This document shows, piece by piece, positions 45,212-54,584 of a stretch of DNA of 64,000 bases. Both the position numbers and the translations under genes were made by a program. This stretch comes from BMS3ABIN04 sp964553325 (GTDB taxonomy: Bacteria; Bacteroidota; Ignavibacteria; Ignavibacteriales; Melioribacteraceae): contig CAZKKI010000023.1 in the NCBI GenBank assembly GCA_964553325.1, forward strand, positions 1 through 64,000, read 5' to 3'. Every line of letters starts with the position of its first letter. The stretch's first letter is position 1. The notes under the pieces are model-generated. The model did no database searches. It saw only the letters and a program-made list of their open reading frames with translations, and was not told where the DNA came from.

Positions 45212-48058
45212 ATGAAGCTTCATCAAAAACTAATTTTCTTTTTTAGTCTTCTATTATTCAGCACATTGGTATACGCAGGTAGTACCGGAAAAATAGCCGG
45301 TACGGTAATCGATGCGGAAACAGGTGAGCCTTTGCCTTTTGCAAACGTGTTTGTAGAAGGAACGTCATTCGGTGCGGCAACTGATTTGGAAGGAAATTTT
45401 ATAATTTTAAATGTACCGCCCGGAGTTTATTCGGTTACCGCTTCGGTAGTCGGTTACCAAAAACAGACGATTAAAAACGTTCGTGTGAACGTCGATTTCA
45501 CAACCCGTTTGGAATTCCGACTTAATCCCGGTTCGGTTGAAATGGCTGCGGTTATTGTTGAAGGTGAACGCAATCCCTTAATTAGGCAAGATTTGACAAA
45601 TCCGACCGTGGCAATTACAGCGGAAACAATCGAAGAGTTACCGGTAGATCAAATTTCGGACGTAATTAAATTACAAGCCGGAGTTACTGTAGATGATGCA
45701 GGTGACATTCACATCCGAGGCGGTTACGGGAACGAAATTTCTTTTACGTTGAACGGTGTATCGTTGAACGATCCTTACGGAAACAGAAGATCGATTGGTT
45801 TGGCAACCAATGCGGTTCAAGAAGTTTCGGTTTCAAGCGGAACGTTCTCGGCCGAATACGGTAATGCGTTAAGCGGTGTGGTTAATTACGTTACCAAAGA
45901 AGGCGGCGATAAGTATTCGTTTAGTCTGCGGGGTTACATGGGCGACTATTTTACCGACAGAACGGATTTATTCGATAACATCGACGATATAGATCTACTT
46001 AACAGAGGTCGTTCCGAAATCACTTTCGGCGGACCCATACCGTTTACAAATAATAAAATGAAATTATTTGTGTCTTCGGTCTATGAAAATTTCAAAGGTT
46101 CGTTATATGGTGTTCGACTTTATCGACCCGGCGATTCTTACTTGAGTCCGGAAGCTTTCAGCAGTACGGACGAACGAAAAGGAGCGCCGACCGACCCGTA
46201 CTTTTTTAATCCGTACGATCCAAACAGTAACGGATTGCCGACGGGAGACGGTGAAATTGTAGCGATGAATCCGTCAACAAGTTGGAACGTTCAAGGTAAC
46301 ATCAGTTACCATGTCAGCAGTTTGTTCAAAGTCCGCTACGAAGCGGTTTACAATAAAGGTCAATGGCAAAATTACATCAGAAGCTATAAATTCAATCCGG
46401 ATGGAAGAAGAACATGGTACTCGGACGGTTTAATTCAAACTTTGGATTTGACTCATACGATAAACGATAAAATGTTTTACACATTAAAAGCTTCTTACGG
46501 TTATAACCAAGTTAAAGCTTATTTATTCGAAAACGTGAACGATCCGGGATATTTACCTTCGCTTTACAGAAGGGGTGTAAGCACAACCGGATTTTTAGCC
46601 GGCGGTACGGATAACAGGCGGTTTTTCAGAAAAACAAAAACTTTTACGGTAAAAGGCGATATGGTTGCGCAATTATTCGGCAACCATGAAGTCAAGGCGG
46701 GATTCGAAGCGCGATTCCATGAAATCTTTGCGGAAAGCTACAGTGTTGAAATCGGAAAATTGAATCCGGACGGAAGTTTTGGAAATTTGAGCAATGATGA
46801 TTTGTTATATGACTCGACGCTAACTATAATTAGAAGGAAACCCACTTCTCCCGCTCTTATCACGGAATATACAAAATATCCGGTGGACGGAGCGATTTAC
46901 ATTCAAGATAAAATAGAATTGGCAAAAACTTTAATTCTTAATGTGGGATTGCGTTACGAATATTTTGATCCGAAATCGTTCTGGAATCCTAAACTTTCCG
47001 ATGAATTATTGGAATCAAAATTTGGATTTTTACAAAAGAATTTGGTTAAAGCTAAAGTTAAACAACAATTATCGCCTCGAATCAGTATCTCATATCCGAT
47101 TACGGACCGAGGCGTTATCAGATTTTCTTACGGACATTTTTATCAAAACGGTTCGTTGTCAAGTTTATATAGAAATCCCGAATTTTACGTTACTAACGTA
47201 GGAACAAGTCCCACTTTCGGTAATCCGGACGTTAATTTGCAAAGATCCGTTCAATATGAAATCGGTTTGCAACAACAATTAACCGACAATTTCAAATTCG
47301 ATTTGACAGGATTCTATAAAGACGTAAGAGATTACATTTATACACAGACCGTCTTTACCGAAACGGGCAGGTCTTTCAGAGTATTAACGAATTTGGCGTA
47401 TTCGAATGTAAGAGGAATAACACTCTCGTTTACACAAAGACGATCGAGAGACGGAATGTTTTATGCTAATTTGGATTACACATTCCAGATAGCCGAAGGA
47501 AACAGAACTTATCCTTCCGACGAACTGTTTTTCAGTGAAGTTTCAGGTAAACAATCCGAAACATATTTAGTGCCTTTGGATTTCGACAGGCAACACATAA
47601 TTAATTTGAGTATGGGATTGTACGATCAAGGAAATTGGGCATTGGGAATTATCGGAAATTTCCAAACCGGTACGCCGTATACTCCGATTTTGCCTTCCAC
47701 GATACCGAATATAATTACTTACGAACAAAACTCGGATAGAAAACCGATTCAATGGAATGTTAATTTGAAGTTCGAGAAATTCTTCAAATACGGGGATATC
47801 AAATATTCGCTGTTTGTTCAAGTAGAAAATTTATTCGATACCCAAAACGAACTCGTTATTTATCCGAGTAGCGGAAGAGCGTTATCGGCGGTTGAAGAAA
47901 CAGCAAACAGTTTTCAATTTACGGATATAAGAAAAAGAATTGAAAGGGGAGACCCGGGATTGTTTGGCATTGAAGAAATCGACGGATATTACTCAAAACG
48001 GCCTGAAAGAGTGAACAGACCGAGAGAAATCAGATTAGGTTTTTCCCTTAGTTTATAA
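45212..48058 (+). CDS. TonB-dependent receptor with N-terminal carboxypeptidase-regulatory-like domain
   Basis: 948 residues with a signal peptide (cleavage near LVYAGS). Residues about 27-110 form the carboxypeptidase-regulatory-like module (GKIAGTVIDAETGEPLPFANV), often seen in SusC-like receptors. The plug domain (about 125-235) contains DQISDVIKLQAGV and the turn SGTFSAEYGNALSGVV. The C-terminal barrel ends in an aromatic-free terminal strand, LGFSLSL. No SusD partner is present; the cargo and PorV-like genes follow directly. The ligand is unknown. Confidence 0.92.
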   Translation: MKLHQKLIFFFSLLLFSTLVYAGSTGKIAGTVIDAETGEPLPFANVFVEGTSFGAATDLEGNFIILNVPPGVYSVTASVVGYQKQTIKNVRVNVDFTTRLEFRLNPGSVEMAAVIVEGERNPLIRQDLTNPTVAITAETIEELPVDQISDVIKLQAGVTVDDAGDIHIRGGYGNEISFTLNGVSLNDPYGNRRSIGLATNAVQEVSVSSGTFSAEYGNALSGVVNYVTKEGGDKYSFSLRGYMGDYFTDRTDLFDNIDDIDLLNRGRSEITFGGPIPFTNNKMKLFVSSVYENFKGSLYGVRLYRPGDSYLSPEAFSSTDERKGAPTDPYFFNPYDPNSNGLPTGDGEIVAMNPSTSWNVQGNISYHVSSLFKVRYEAVYNKGQWQNYIRSYKFNPDGRRTWYSDGLIQTLDLTHTINDKMFYTLKASYGYNQVKAYLFENVNDPGYLPSLYRRGVSTTGFLAGGTDNRRFFRKTKTFTVKGDMVAQLFGNHEVKAGFEARFHEIFAESYSVEIGKLNPDGSFGNLSNDDLLYDSTLTIIRRKPTSPALITEYTKYPVDGAIYIQDKIELAKTLILNVGLRYEYFDPKSFWNPKLSDELLESKFGFLQKNLVKAKVKQQLSPRISISYPITDRGVIRFSYGHFYQNGSLSSLYRNPEFYVTNVGTSPTFGNPDVNLQRSVQYEIGLQQQLTDNFKFDLTGFYKDVRDYIYTQTVFTETGRSFRVLTNLAYSNVRGITLSFTQRRSRDGMFYANLDYTFQIAEGNRTYPSDELFFSEVSGKQSETYLVPLDFDRQHIINLSMGLYDQGNWALGIIGNFQTGTPYTPILPSTIPNIITYEQNSDRKPIQWNVNLKFEKFFKYGDIKYSLFVQVENLFDTQNELVIYPSSGRALSAVEETANSFQFTDIRKRIERGDPGLFGIEEIDGYYSKRPERVNRPREIRLGFSLSL

Positions 48059-48086
48059 TATTGAAAAATTGTGAGGAATTAAAACA

Positions 48087-51000
48087 ATGAAGTTTAAAAT
48101 AATATTCTTAATTTTGGTTTTGTTCTTAAGCGGCAGTCTAATCGCTCAAGAGAAAGATGAATTCGGGAATTATAATCTCAAAACTCTTTCGGAAGAAGAT
48201 GCGATGAGAATTTTCGGAGACATGTACGCTCCGAAGTTCTTTAAAACTAACGGTGACCCGAAACTAATTAAAGAATCGATAATCAACGGAAATGCGATTA
48301 CTACGATTCTTTTTAATTACGGTTCGATTTGTGCACCGAACAGGTTGGGAAATATTGCCGATTTGGTATGGAACGGTTTAGGTTATGGTTTCGAATTCGG
48401 TCCGCTTGCAGCTGCCGAAGTGATTGACGATTCTGGTAAAGTTCAACATATTGTCGATGATTCTTTCATCCGCACTTTTCAAGGTGACTATTCGCCCGAC
48501 GGAACATTGAAGTGGGGCTGGTTGCCCAAAGACGGATATGTTGACCCGGACCAAAATGAAATTGCAAGATTAAGCATAGGCGACAGCGACGGAGACGGCA
48601 AACCCGATTCGTGGCCCGATCGTTGGTACTCGCCCGGTGCAGGAAAATACTTGTGGCCCGCATTCTTGGGCGATCAAGCTACCGCTCCGGACGAAGAAGT
48701 GTTTTACGTAGTAGACGATTATACAAATGCTGAATTTCCTTATACTCCTTTCCCAAGCGATACAAGCAAAAAAGGTTTGGGTTTGGATATGGAAGTTCGA
48801 ATTATACAATTTAACAACCCGCTAGCCGAAGACATAATGTTTCTGGTTTACCAAATAACCAATGCGAGCGAGAAAAAAATAGAGAAAGCTTATTTCGGAA
48901 TGCATGGCGACCCGCACGTTGGCGGTCCCGCCGATTACGGTGACGACCTTGCCGGTTTTATCGATCCTTTCGGTAATTCGTTGCAAGGAACCAATTTCCC
49001 ACAACGTTCCAGAAACATGGTTTATTCTTGGGATGGCGACGGAACCGGTATGGGCGGAAGAACGACGGGATACTTCGGTTGGAAGTTCCTCGAATCGCCT
49101 TCCGATGCAACAGATGCATTCGATAACGACGACGACGGAATTACCGATGAAACTCCGGTTAACAATGCCGGTAATTTTATCGACGGTGTAAGCATCCCGC
49201 TAACACAAGGTATTTCGGATGTGGCAAAATATACTGCGGTTTTCGGCGCGCCTAAGCCGAGATTCGAAGGCGATGAAGACGGCGATTGGAATCCCGATAA
49301 AGATGATGTGGGAATCGACGGAATAGGTCCCGAATCGCCAAACTATCCCGGTGCCGATTTCGGTGAGGGTGACGGAGTGCCTTCGCAAGCATGGTATCTC
49401 GATACCGACGGTAACGGCGATTATGACGAAGGAGAACCACTTTCGGAAATAAGATTGCCGGGTTATAAATGGGCTGGTTCCGAACCGAATTTCGGACTCC
49501 GTGATATTTCGGAATCCGATCAAATCGGTCTAAGCAGTTTTCATGCTGCGGTCTATACCAATTCCGATCCTAACGTTCCGAGAAACGATCCGTTAATGTG
49601 GGAGTGGTTATCCGCCGATACGATCGACGCTTCGCAAGAGTTGCTTAGCAGTCCTGGAGATAACGTATTTAATTTCGGAACCGGACCGCTTAGTTTGGAT
49701 ATTGGTGAAACACAAAGATTTTCCATGTGTATCCTTTTCGGAAACGATTTGAATGATTTGGTTCTTAACGCCGAAACATCTACAAGAATTTTGGAAGCGG
49801 ATTATCGCTTTGCCCAACCTCCGGCTAAGCCTATTGTCAGAGCGGTACCCGGAGACGGACGTGTTACTTTGTACTGGGATACGCGCGCAGAACAATCTGT
49901 AGATCCGTTAAGCGGTCAAAAAGATTTTCAAGGATATAAAATTTATAGAAGCCGCGATTATACTTTTGCCGACGTATTCACAATTACCGACGGAAGAGGC
50001 AATCCATTCCTAGGTAAACCTCTTGCTCAGTTCGACTTGGTTGATTCGTTGCAAGGCTATCATCCCGTTGAATATGCAGGTAGGGCGGTTAAGTATTACG
50101 TGGGCGATAATACCGGCTTGGTTCATAAATATGTGGATAGCACAGTTACAAACGGAATCAATTATTATTATGCGGTTGTTGCGTACGACGGGGGAACCGA
50201 CGAGATTCCACCGTCGGAAAACAGAGCGGTTATTTTAAGGGATCCCATTACAGGTGAATTGACGTTCGATCCCAATACCGTTCAAGTTACTCCGGGTCCG
50301 TTGGGCGCCGGAGTGGAAAACGCCGAAGCCGGTGTAAACGGTCACCCCGTACCGGCTGCCTGGGTAAATTCGACCGGTGAAATTACAATAGAAGTATTGG
50401 AAGATTTGGAAGTTAAAGATAAATTGTATTCGATAGATTTTCTGCAAGATGAACTTTACAATGTTTTGGATTCGACGGGCGTTACGGATGTAATTGTAGC
50501 AAAAGATACGGTGTTCGTGGATTTAAGTAAAAAGAATATTAAAGTTGAAAGCGTTCAAGTTTTTGATGCCGGAGATAATCTTGTAGATCCTTCGAAGTAT
50601 TTTGTTAATCCCGGCTTTGGCAAAATACGCGGTACCTCATCCGGTTCTTTGCCGGAAGGAGAAAAATTCACGGTTAAATATCGGTACTATCCGGTTTACG
50701 AAAGTAATTTGGTTAATAGTGAAGACGGAAATCCAACGTTTGACGGATTGAAAGTTTACGTGCAAAAAGACGAATTGGCTCTCGATGTTGAAAATTCGGG
50801 TTGGGCTCCCACAGCAGATGTGAATGTACGCGATTCGTTACAATACGATCCGAACGGCAATTATCCGGGTTCGCCCAAAACACTTTACCGGGCTGACTGG
50901 GAAGTTCGCTGGAATAACCTGGATACGTTGGCGGACGGCTCGTGGGCTAACGTGGGAACAAGAGCGTGGGCGCCATTAACGGGTCTCTCCGATAGTGTGG

Positions 51001-51623
51001 ATTGTCCCTTTACGATATGGAACATTACCGAAGACGTTCCCGGAAATTTCTTTGTAGTTGAACAAAAAGCCACAAAAGGAAACGGTAGATGGGATTGGGG
51101 CGACGGTATAATACTCCGCGCCACAAATGCAGGTCCCACGGAAAGTTCGTATTATCTCGAATTTTCTTTACCGACCGATTCGAACGTAACACCCAAGTTA
51201 CCTAAGGAAGGCGATGTTTATTTTGTTAGAACCAAAAAGCCTTTTATGGCAGGTGATAAATATATATTCGAAACTAAACCCGTGAAATTCAGCGGGGCCA
51301 AAGCTAAACCGCAACTCGATAATGTTTACGTTGTACCGAATCCTTACGTTGCATACAGTATTGCCGAAGAACCCGGACGTTCAGCCGACAAACGAGGCGA
51401 CAAGGTAATTCAGTTCAGAAACCTACCGCCTACTTGCACTATTAGAATCTATACGATAACCGGCGAACTTGTTCAAACAATCGAAAAAGACGATATGTCG
51501 AGTATGGCAACATGGGATCTATTATCGTTCGAAGGTCAAAGAGTTGCTTACGGAGTTTATATTTATCACGTTGATGCTCCAGGCGTAGGCGAAAAAATTG
51601 GAAGATTTGCACTAATAAAGTAA
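48087..51623 (+). CDS. Large T9SS-secreted surface protein
   Basis: 1178 residues with signal peptide MKFKIIFLILVLFLS...AQ. Four acidic loops resembling calcium-binding type-3 repeats are seen between about residues 165 and 450 (DSDGDGKPDSW, DNDDDGITDE, DEDGDWNPDKDD, DTDGNGDYDEG). A fibronectin-III-like stretch starts near residue 577 (PAKPIVRAVPGDGRVTLYW). The last 90 residues (from VPNPYVAY near 1083) are a typical T9SS type A sorting domain with the TIRIYTITGELVQ and GVYIYHV strands. It is therefore predicted to be exported through the outer membrane and anchored or released at the surface. It lies between a TonB receptor and a PorV-like gene. The function is unknown. Confidence 0.85.
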   Translation: MKFKIIFLILVLFLSGSLIAQEKDEFGNYNLKTLSEEDAMRIFGDMYAPKFFKTNGDPKLIKESIINGNAITTILFNYGSICAPNRLGNIADLVWNGLGYGFEFGPLAAAEVIDDSGKVQHIVDDSFIRTFQGDYSPDGTLKWGWLPKDGYVDPDQNEIARLSIGDSDGDGKPDSWPDRWYSPGAGKYLWPAFLGDQATAPDEEVFYVVDDYTNAEFPYTPFPSDTSKKGLGLDMEVRIIQFNNPLAEDIMFLVYQITNASEKKIEKAYFGMHGDPHVGGPADYGDDLAGFIDPFGNSLQGTNFPQRSRNMVYSWDGDGTGMGGRTTGYFGWKFLESPSDATDAFDNDDDGITDETPVNNAGNFIDGVSIPLTQGISDVAKYTAVFGAPKPRFEGDEDGDWNPDKDDVGIDGIGPESPNYPGADFGEGDGVPSQAWYLDTDGNGDYDEGEPLSEIRLPGYKWAGSEPNFGLRDISESDQIGLSSFHAAVYTNSDPNVPRNDPLMWEWLSADTIDASQELLSSPGDNVFNFGTGPLSLDIGETQRFSMCILFGNDLNDLVLNAETSTRILEADYRFAQPPAKPIVRAVPGDGRVTLYWDTRAEQSVDPLSGQKDFQGYKIYRSRDYTFADVFTITDGRGNPFLGKPLAQFDLVDSLQGYHPVEYAGRAVKYYVGDNTGLVHKYVDSTVTNGINYYYAVVAYDGGTDEIPPSENRAVILRDPITGELTFDPNTVQVTPGPLGAGVENAEAGVNGHPVPAAWVNSTGEITIEVLEDLEVKDKLYSIDFLQDELYNVLDSTGVTDVIVAKDTVFVDLSKKNIKVESVQVFDAGDNLVDPSKYFVNPGFGKIRGTSSGSLPEGEKFTVKYRYYPVYESNLVNSEDGNPTFDGLKVYVQKDELALDVENSGWAPTADVNVRDSLQYDPNGNYPGSPKTLYRADWEVRWNNLDTLADGSWANVGTRAWAPLTGLSDSVDCPFTIWNITEDVPGNFFVVEQKATKGNGRWDWGDGIILRATNAGPTESSYYLEFSLPTDSNVTPKLPKEGDVYFVRTKKPFMAGDKYIFETKPVKFSGAKAKPQLDNVYVVPNPYVAYSIAEEPGRSADKRGDKVIQFRNLPPTCTIRIYTITGELVQTIEKDDMSSMATWDLLSFEGQRVAYGVYIYHVDAPGVGEKIGRFALIK

Positions 51624-51666
51624 TGGAATCCGTATGATTCTATTTATTTATCGGAGGATTAATTTT

Positions 51667-52704
51667 ATGAAAAAAATATTTATTCACTTAATCGTAATAT
51701 TTTTGATATCCGGAATGTTCCAAGCTTCCGAAGCTCAATTATTTAGAAGTACTTCTAAAGTTGGAACGACAGCCGGACAGTTTTTGAAAATTGGAGCCGG
51801 CGCGCGTGCCATTGCAATGGGCGGCGCTTATGCCGGATTCGGAACGGATATTTATTCGTTGTATTGGAATCCCGCCGGAATTGCTACAAGTCCAAATGCT
51901 TCCGAAGTTACTTTTAATCATGCCAATTGGCTTGCGGATATGAGTTACGATTTTGCGGGGGTGGCAACTAAAATTGAAGGACTCGGAACAATTTCCGGTA
52001 CAATTACAAATTTTAGTGTTCCAGAAGATAAAGTGAGAACTTTCGAAAATCCTGAAGGCGACGGCCGGGTTTGGGATGCCAGCTCACTTGCTATCGGACT
52101 TGGATATGCGCGGCAATTAACCGACAGATTTTCAATCGGTTTTAATTTCAAATACATTCGCGAAAGTATTTGGAATACAAGCGCTTCGGGTTTTGCAATC
52201 GATGTGGGAACTTTATACCGCACGCCGTTTAACGATTTGATGATTGGGGCGGCAATTACTAATTTCGGTTCCAAAATGCAGTTGGACGGAAGGGATATTT
52301 TGTTTAACGACGACCCGAACGATAACCCCGATACGGGACCGAATAACATTCCGGCTAAATACAGAATGAACGATTTTGATTTGCCGTTAACATTCAGAAT
52401 AGGTTTGGCGATGGATGTAGTTAGAGAACGTTTCATTAGAATTACTGCTGCTGTAGATGCAAATCACCCGAACGATAATACGGAGTATGTTAACAGCGGA
52501 CTTGAATTCGCTTATGATGAAATGATATTTTTCCGTGTCGGTTACAAATCGCTATTCTTGGATAATTCCGAACAAGGTTTAACTTTAGGCGGCGGATTGA
52601 AATATAAATTCAACGATAATTTGGGAGTTTATATAAATTACGGTTATGCGGATTACGGCAGATTGGAAAATGTCCAGTTTTTTGATTTAGGTTTGATATT
52701 TTAA
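51667..52704 (+). CDS. PorV/PorQ-like outer-membrane barrel protein
   Basis: 345 residues from the ATG at 51667, chosen for its GGAGG ribosome site and signal peptide (MKKIFIHLIVIF...EAQ); the upstream in-frame start at 51634 is less likely. The mature N-terminus (TTAGQFLKIGAGARAIAMGGAYAG) is diagnostic of PorV/PorQ family proteins, FadL-like barrels that shuttle T9SS cargo to the sortase. The rest has alternating barrel strands ending in FDLGLIF. It lies 43 bases after the cargo gene and is followed by a terminator. Which of PorV or PorQ it is, or a local paralogue, cannot be decided here. Confidence 0.88.
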   Translation: MKKIFIHLIVIFLISGMFQASEAQLFRSTSKVGTTAGQFLKIGAGARAIAMGGAYAGFGTDIYSLYWNPAGIATSPNASEVTFNHANWLADMSYDFAGVATKIEGLGTISGTITNFSVPEDKVRTFENPEGDGRVWDASSLAIGLGYARQLTDRFSIGFNFKYIRESIWNTSASGFAIDVGTLYRTPFNDLMIGAAITNFGSKMQLDGRDILFNDDPNDNPDTGPNNIPAKYRMNDFDLPLTFRIGLAMDVVRERFIRITAAVDANHPNDNTEYVNSGLEFAYDEMIFFRVGYKSLFLDNSEQGLTLGGGLKYKFNDNLGVYINYGYADYGRLENVQFFDLGLIF

Positions 52705-52727
52705 ATTTTCAAGAATATTTGAATTGG

Positions 52728-52753
52728 AAAAGGAGCGCTTTGCTCCTTTTTTT
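52728..52753 (+). terminator. Intrinsic terminator of the receptor/cargo/PorV-like unit
   Basis: AAAAGGAGC / GCTCCTTTT forms a 9-pair stem with a 5-base loop, followed by more Ts to 52753. It ends only three bases before the earliest possible nth start, so nth may depend on readthrough or its own promoter. Confidence 0.85.
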
Positions 52754-52767
52754 ATTTGGAATGGAAT

Positions 52768-53490
52768 ATGTCATTAAAAGAAAAAAATAAACTGATACGT
52801 AAAGTTAATTCGCTTTTATTGAAAAAGTTCGGGAAACCGTATCGTAATAAAAAGTTACCCGATCCGGTTGATTTGTTAATTGCGACGATTCTTTCGCAAA
52901 ACACAAACGACGCAAATTCATACAAAGCATACCGGAATCTGAAAAATCAATATCCCGATTGGAAAAAATTACTTAAAGTACCGGTCGAAAAAATCGAACG
53001 GTTAATTAAAGTGGCCGGATTGGGAAAACAAAAATCCCGAGCAATTAAAAACTTTGTTAATTCGGTTTACGAGGAAAAATCGGATATTAATCTGGATTTT
53101 GTAAATGGAATGAATGATTTAACAGCAATCAAGAAATTAACGGAGTATAAGGGTGTTGGCGTAAAAACGGCAAGTTGCGTTTTACTTTTTGCGTTCGATA
53201 AAGATGTTTGTCCCGTCGATACTCATGTGCACAGAACCGTAAACAGAATCGGGATAGTACGGGCGTCTACACCCGATAAAACTTTTTACATGTTGAACGA
53301 AAAATTCCCGAAAGGAATTGCTCATTCCTTTCATACTAATTTGATACGTTTGGGTAGGGAAATTTGTAAACCTAAAAACCCGAGTTGCGGTATTTGTCCA
53401 TTGAACGAAATTTGTGAATTCGATAAGAAAAATTTGGGTAACAATTCCGGCAACGAATCGAAAAGTTTTATGTTGCTCGATAATGTATAG
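52768..53490 (+). CDS. nth: Endonuclease III
   Basis: 240 residues from the ATG at 52768; a TTG four codons upstream is possible. It removes oxidised pyrimidines and cuts at abasic sites. The helix-hairpin-helix GVGVKTA carries the catalytic Lys, and the catalytic Asp is in CPVDTHVHR. The [4Fe-4S] cysteines have the exact C-x6-C-x2-C-x5-C spacing (CKPKNPSCGICPLNEIC). The C-terminal extension after the cluster is slightly longer than in E. coli. It overlaps the next gene. Confidence 0.94.
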   Translation: MSLKEKNKLIRKVNSLLLKKFGKPYRNKKLPDPVDLLIATILSQNTNDANSYKAYRNLKNQYPDWKKLLKVPVEKIERLIKVAGLGKQKSRAIKNFVNSVYEEKSDINLDFVNGMNDLTAIKKLTEYKGVGVKTASCVLLFAFDKDVCPVDTHVHRTVNRIGIVRASTPDKTFYMLNEKFPKGIAHSFHTNLIRLGREICKPKNPSCGICPLNEICEFDKKNLGNNSGNESKSFMLLDNV

Positions 53491-54362
53491 TGACGAAAAT
53501 GTGGTTGATATTTGCGTTATTAAATCCCGTCGCCGATGCGTTCAGAAGTGTTTTTGCAAAAAAAGCATCAAAAGATTATAACCCGCTTGTAATTGCGTGG
53601 GCAAATAATTTTTTACCGGTAATAATTTTTTCCCCTTTTTTATTTTTTATCGATATTCAAATTAACCCGAAATTTGTTTTAGGATTTACCGGAACATGGT
53701 TAATTAATGTAGCCGCAACAATTTTATATATGAAAGCCATCCGAGAAGGGGAAATTTCCGTTGTTATGCCCATGCTTAGTTTTACTCCGGTATTTTTGTT
53801 GATTACCAGTCCGATAATCGTCGGGGAATTTCCAAATGGCTACGGAGTTTCCGGGGTTTTGCTCGTTGTTACCGGATCGTATATTTTGCATTCCGAAAAT
53901 AGAAAAGATTTTTGGGCGCCGTTCAAATCGATTTTGCAACAAAAAGGTACGCGGTTAATGCTTCTTGTAGCTTTCCTTTTCAGTTTTTCATCAAATTTCG
54001 ATAAGGTTGCAATTCAAAGTTCGTCGGTTATGCAACACATCGTTTTTGCAAATATTTTTCTGTTTGCGTCTTTTTCGGTAATCAATATTTATAAAAAAAA
54101 TCATCTTGAACTTAAACGGAAACCCGGAACGGCAAGGAAGAATTTGCTTGTTATCAGTTTGTTTACCGCGTCGATGTTTGTTTTTCATTTATTTGCAATT
54201 TCGATGACGTTGGTTGTTTATGTAATTGCACTAAAACGGTTATCCGGTCTGATTGCCGTTCTGTTGGGAAAATTGTTTTTTAACGAAGGGAACATTAAAA
54301 ATAGACTAACCGGCGCGTTTATAATGAGCATCGGTGTATTCTTAATAGTTTTTTGGGGATAG
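53490..54362 (+). CDS. EamA/DMT-family transporter
   Basis: 290 residues with ten hydrophobic segments, the two-times-five EamA pattern. GTG start at 53490 overlaps the nth stop by one base; an ATG at 53499 (MWLIFALLNP) is an alternative. The second half ends in FFNEGNIKNRLTGAFIMSIGVFLI, typical. These are drug/metabolite exporters; the solute is not known. Confidence 0.88.
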   Translation: MTKMWLIFALLNPVADAFRSVFAKKASKDYNPLVIAWANNFLPVIIFSPFLFFIDIQINPKFVLGFTGTWLINVAATILYMKAIREGEISVVMPMLSFTPVFLLITSPIIVGEFPNGYGVSGVLLVVTGSYILHSENRKDFWAPFKSILQQKGTRLMLLVAFLFSFSSNFDKVAIQSSSVMQHIVFANIFLFASFSVINIYKKNHLELKRKPGTARKNLLVISLFTASMFVFHLFAISMTLVVYVIALKRLSGLIAVLLGKLFFNEGNIKNRLTGAFIMSIGVFLIVFWG

Positions 54363-54584
54363 CTTAATGCTTCGATTATTAATATTAAACAATTAAAACA
54401 TTACGTCTTTTTTTTACCGTAAAGTTGAACGTTTTCCGCTTATTGTGCTTTGGTTTTGAATACTCGAATTCGAATACACTCGTCCGTCCTTTCGGTAAAT
54501 TTTTGTAAATTACAATCCGTCTTTTCATTTAATTGAAATTGTAACTATATTTACCAACAATCATAAGAAAAATGGACATTTTGT
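54363..54584. other. Intergenic region upstream of lpd
   Basis: 222 bases with no gene. A 10-base palindrome TCGAATTCGA sits at 54464-54473, flanked by direct GAATAC repeats. A TATATTTA element about 37-30 bases before the lpd ATG resembles the -7 box but lacks a TTG at the expected distance. These are weak signals. Confidence 0.25.
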
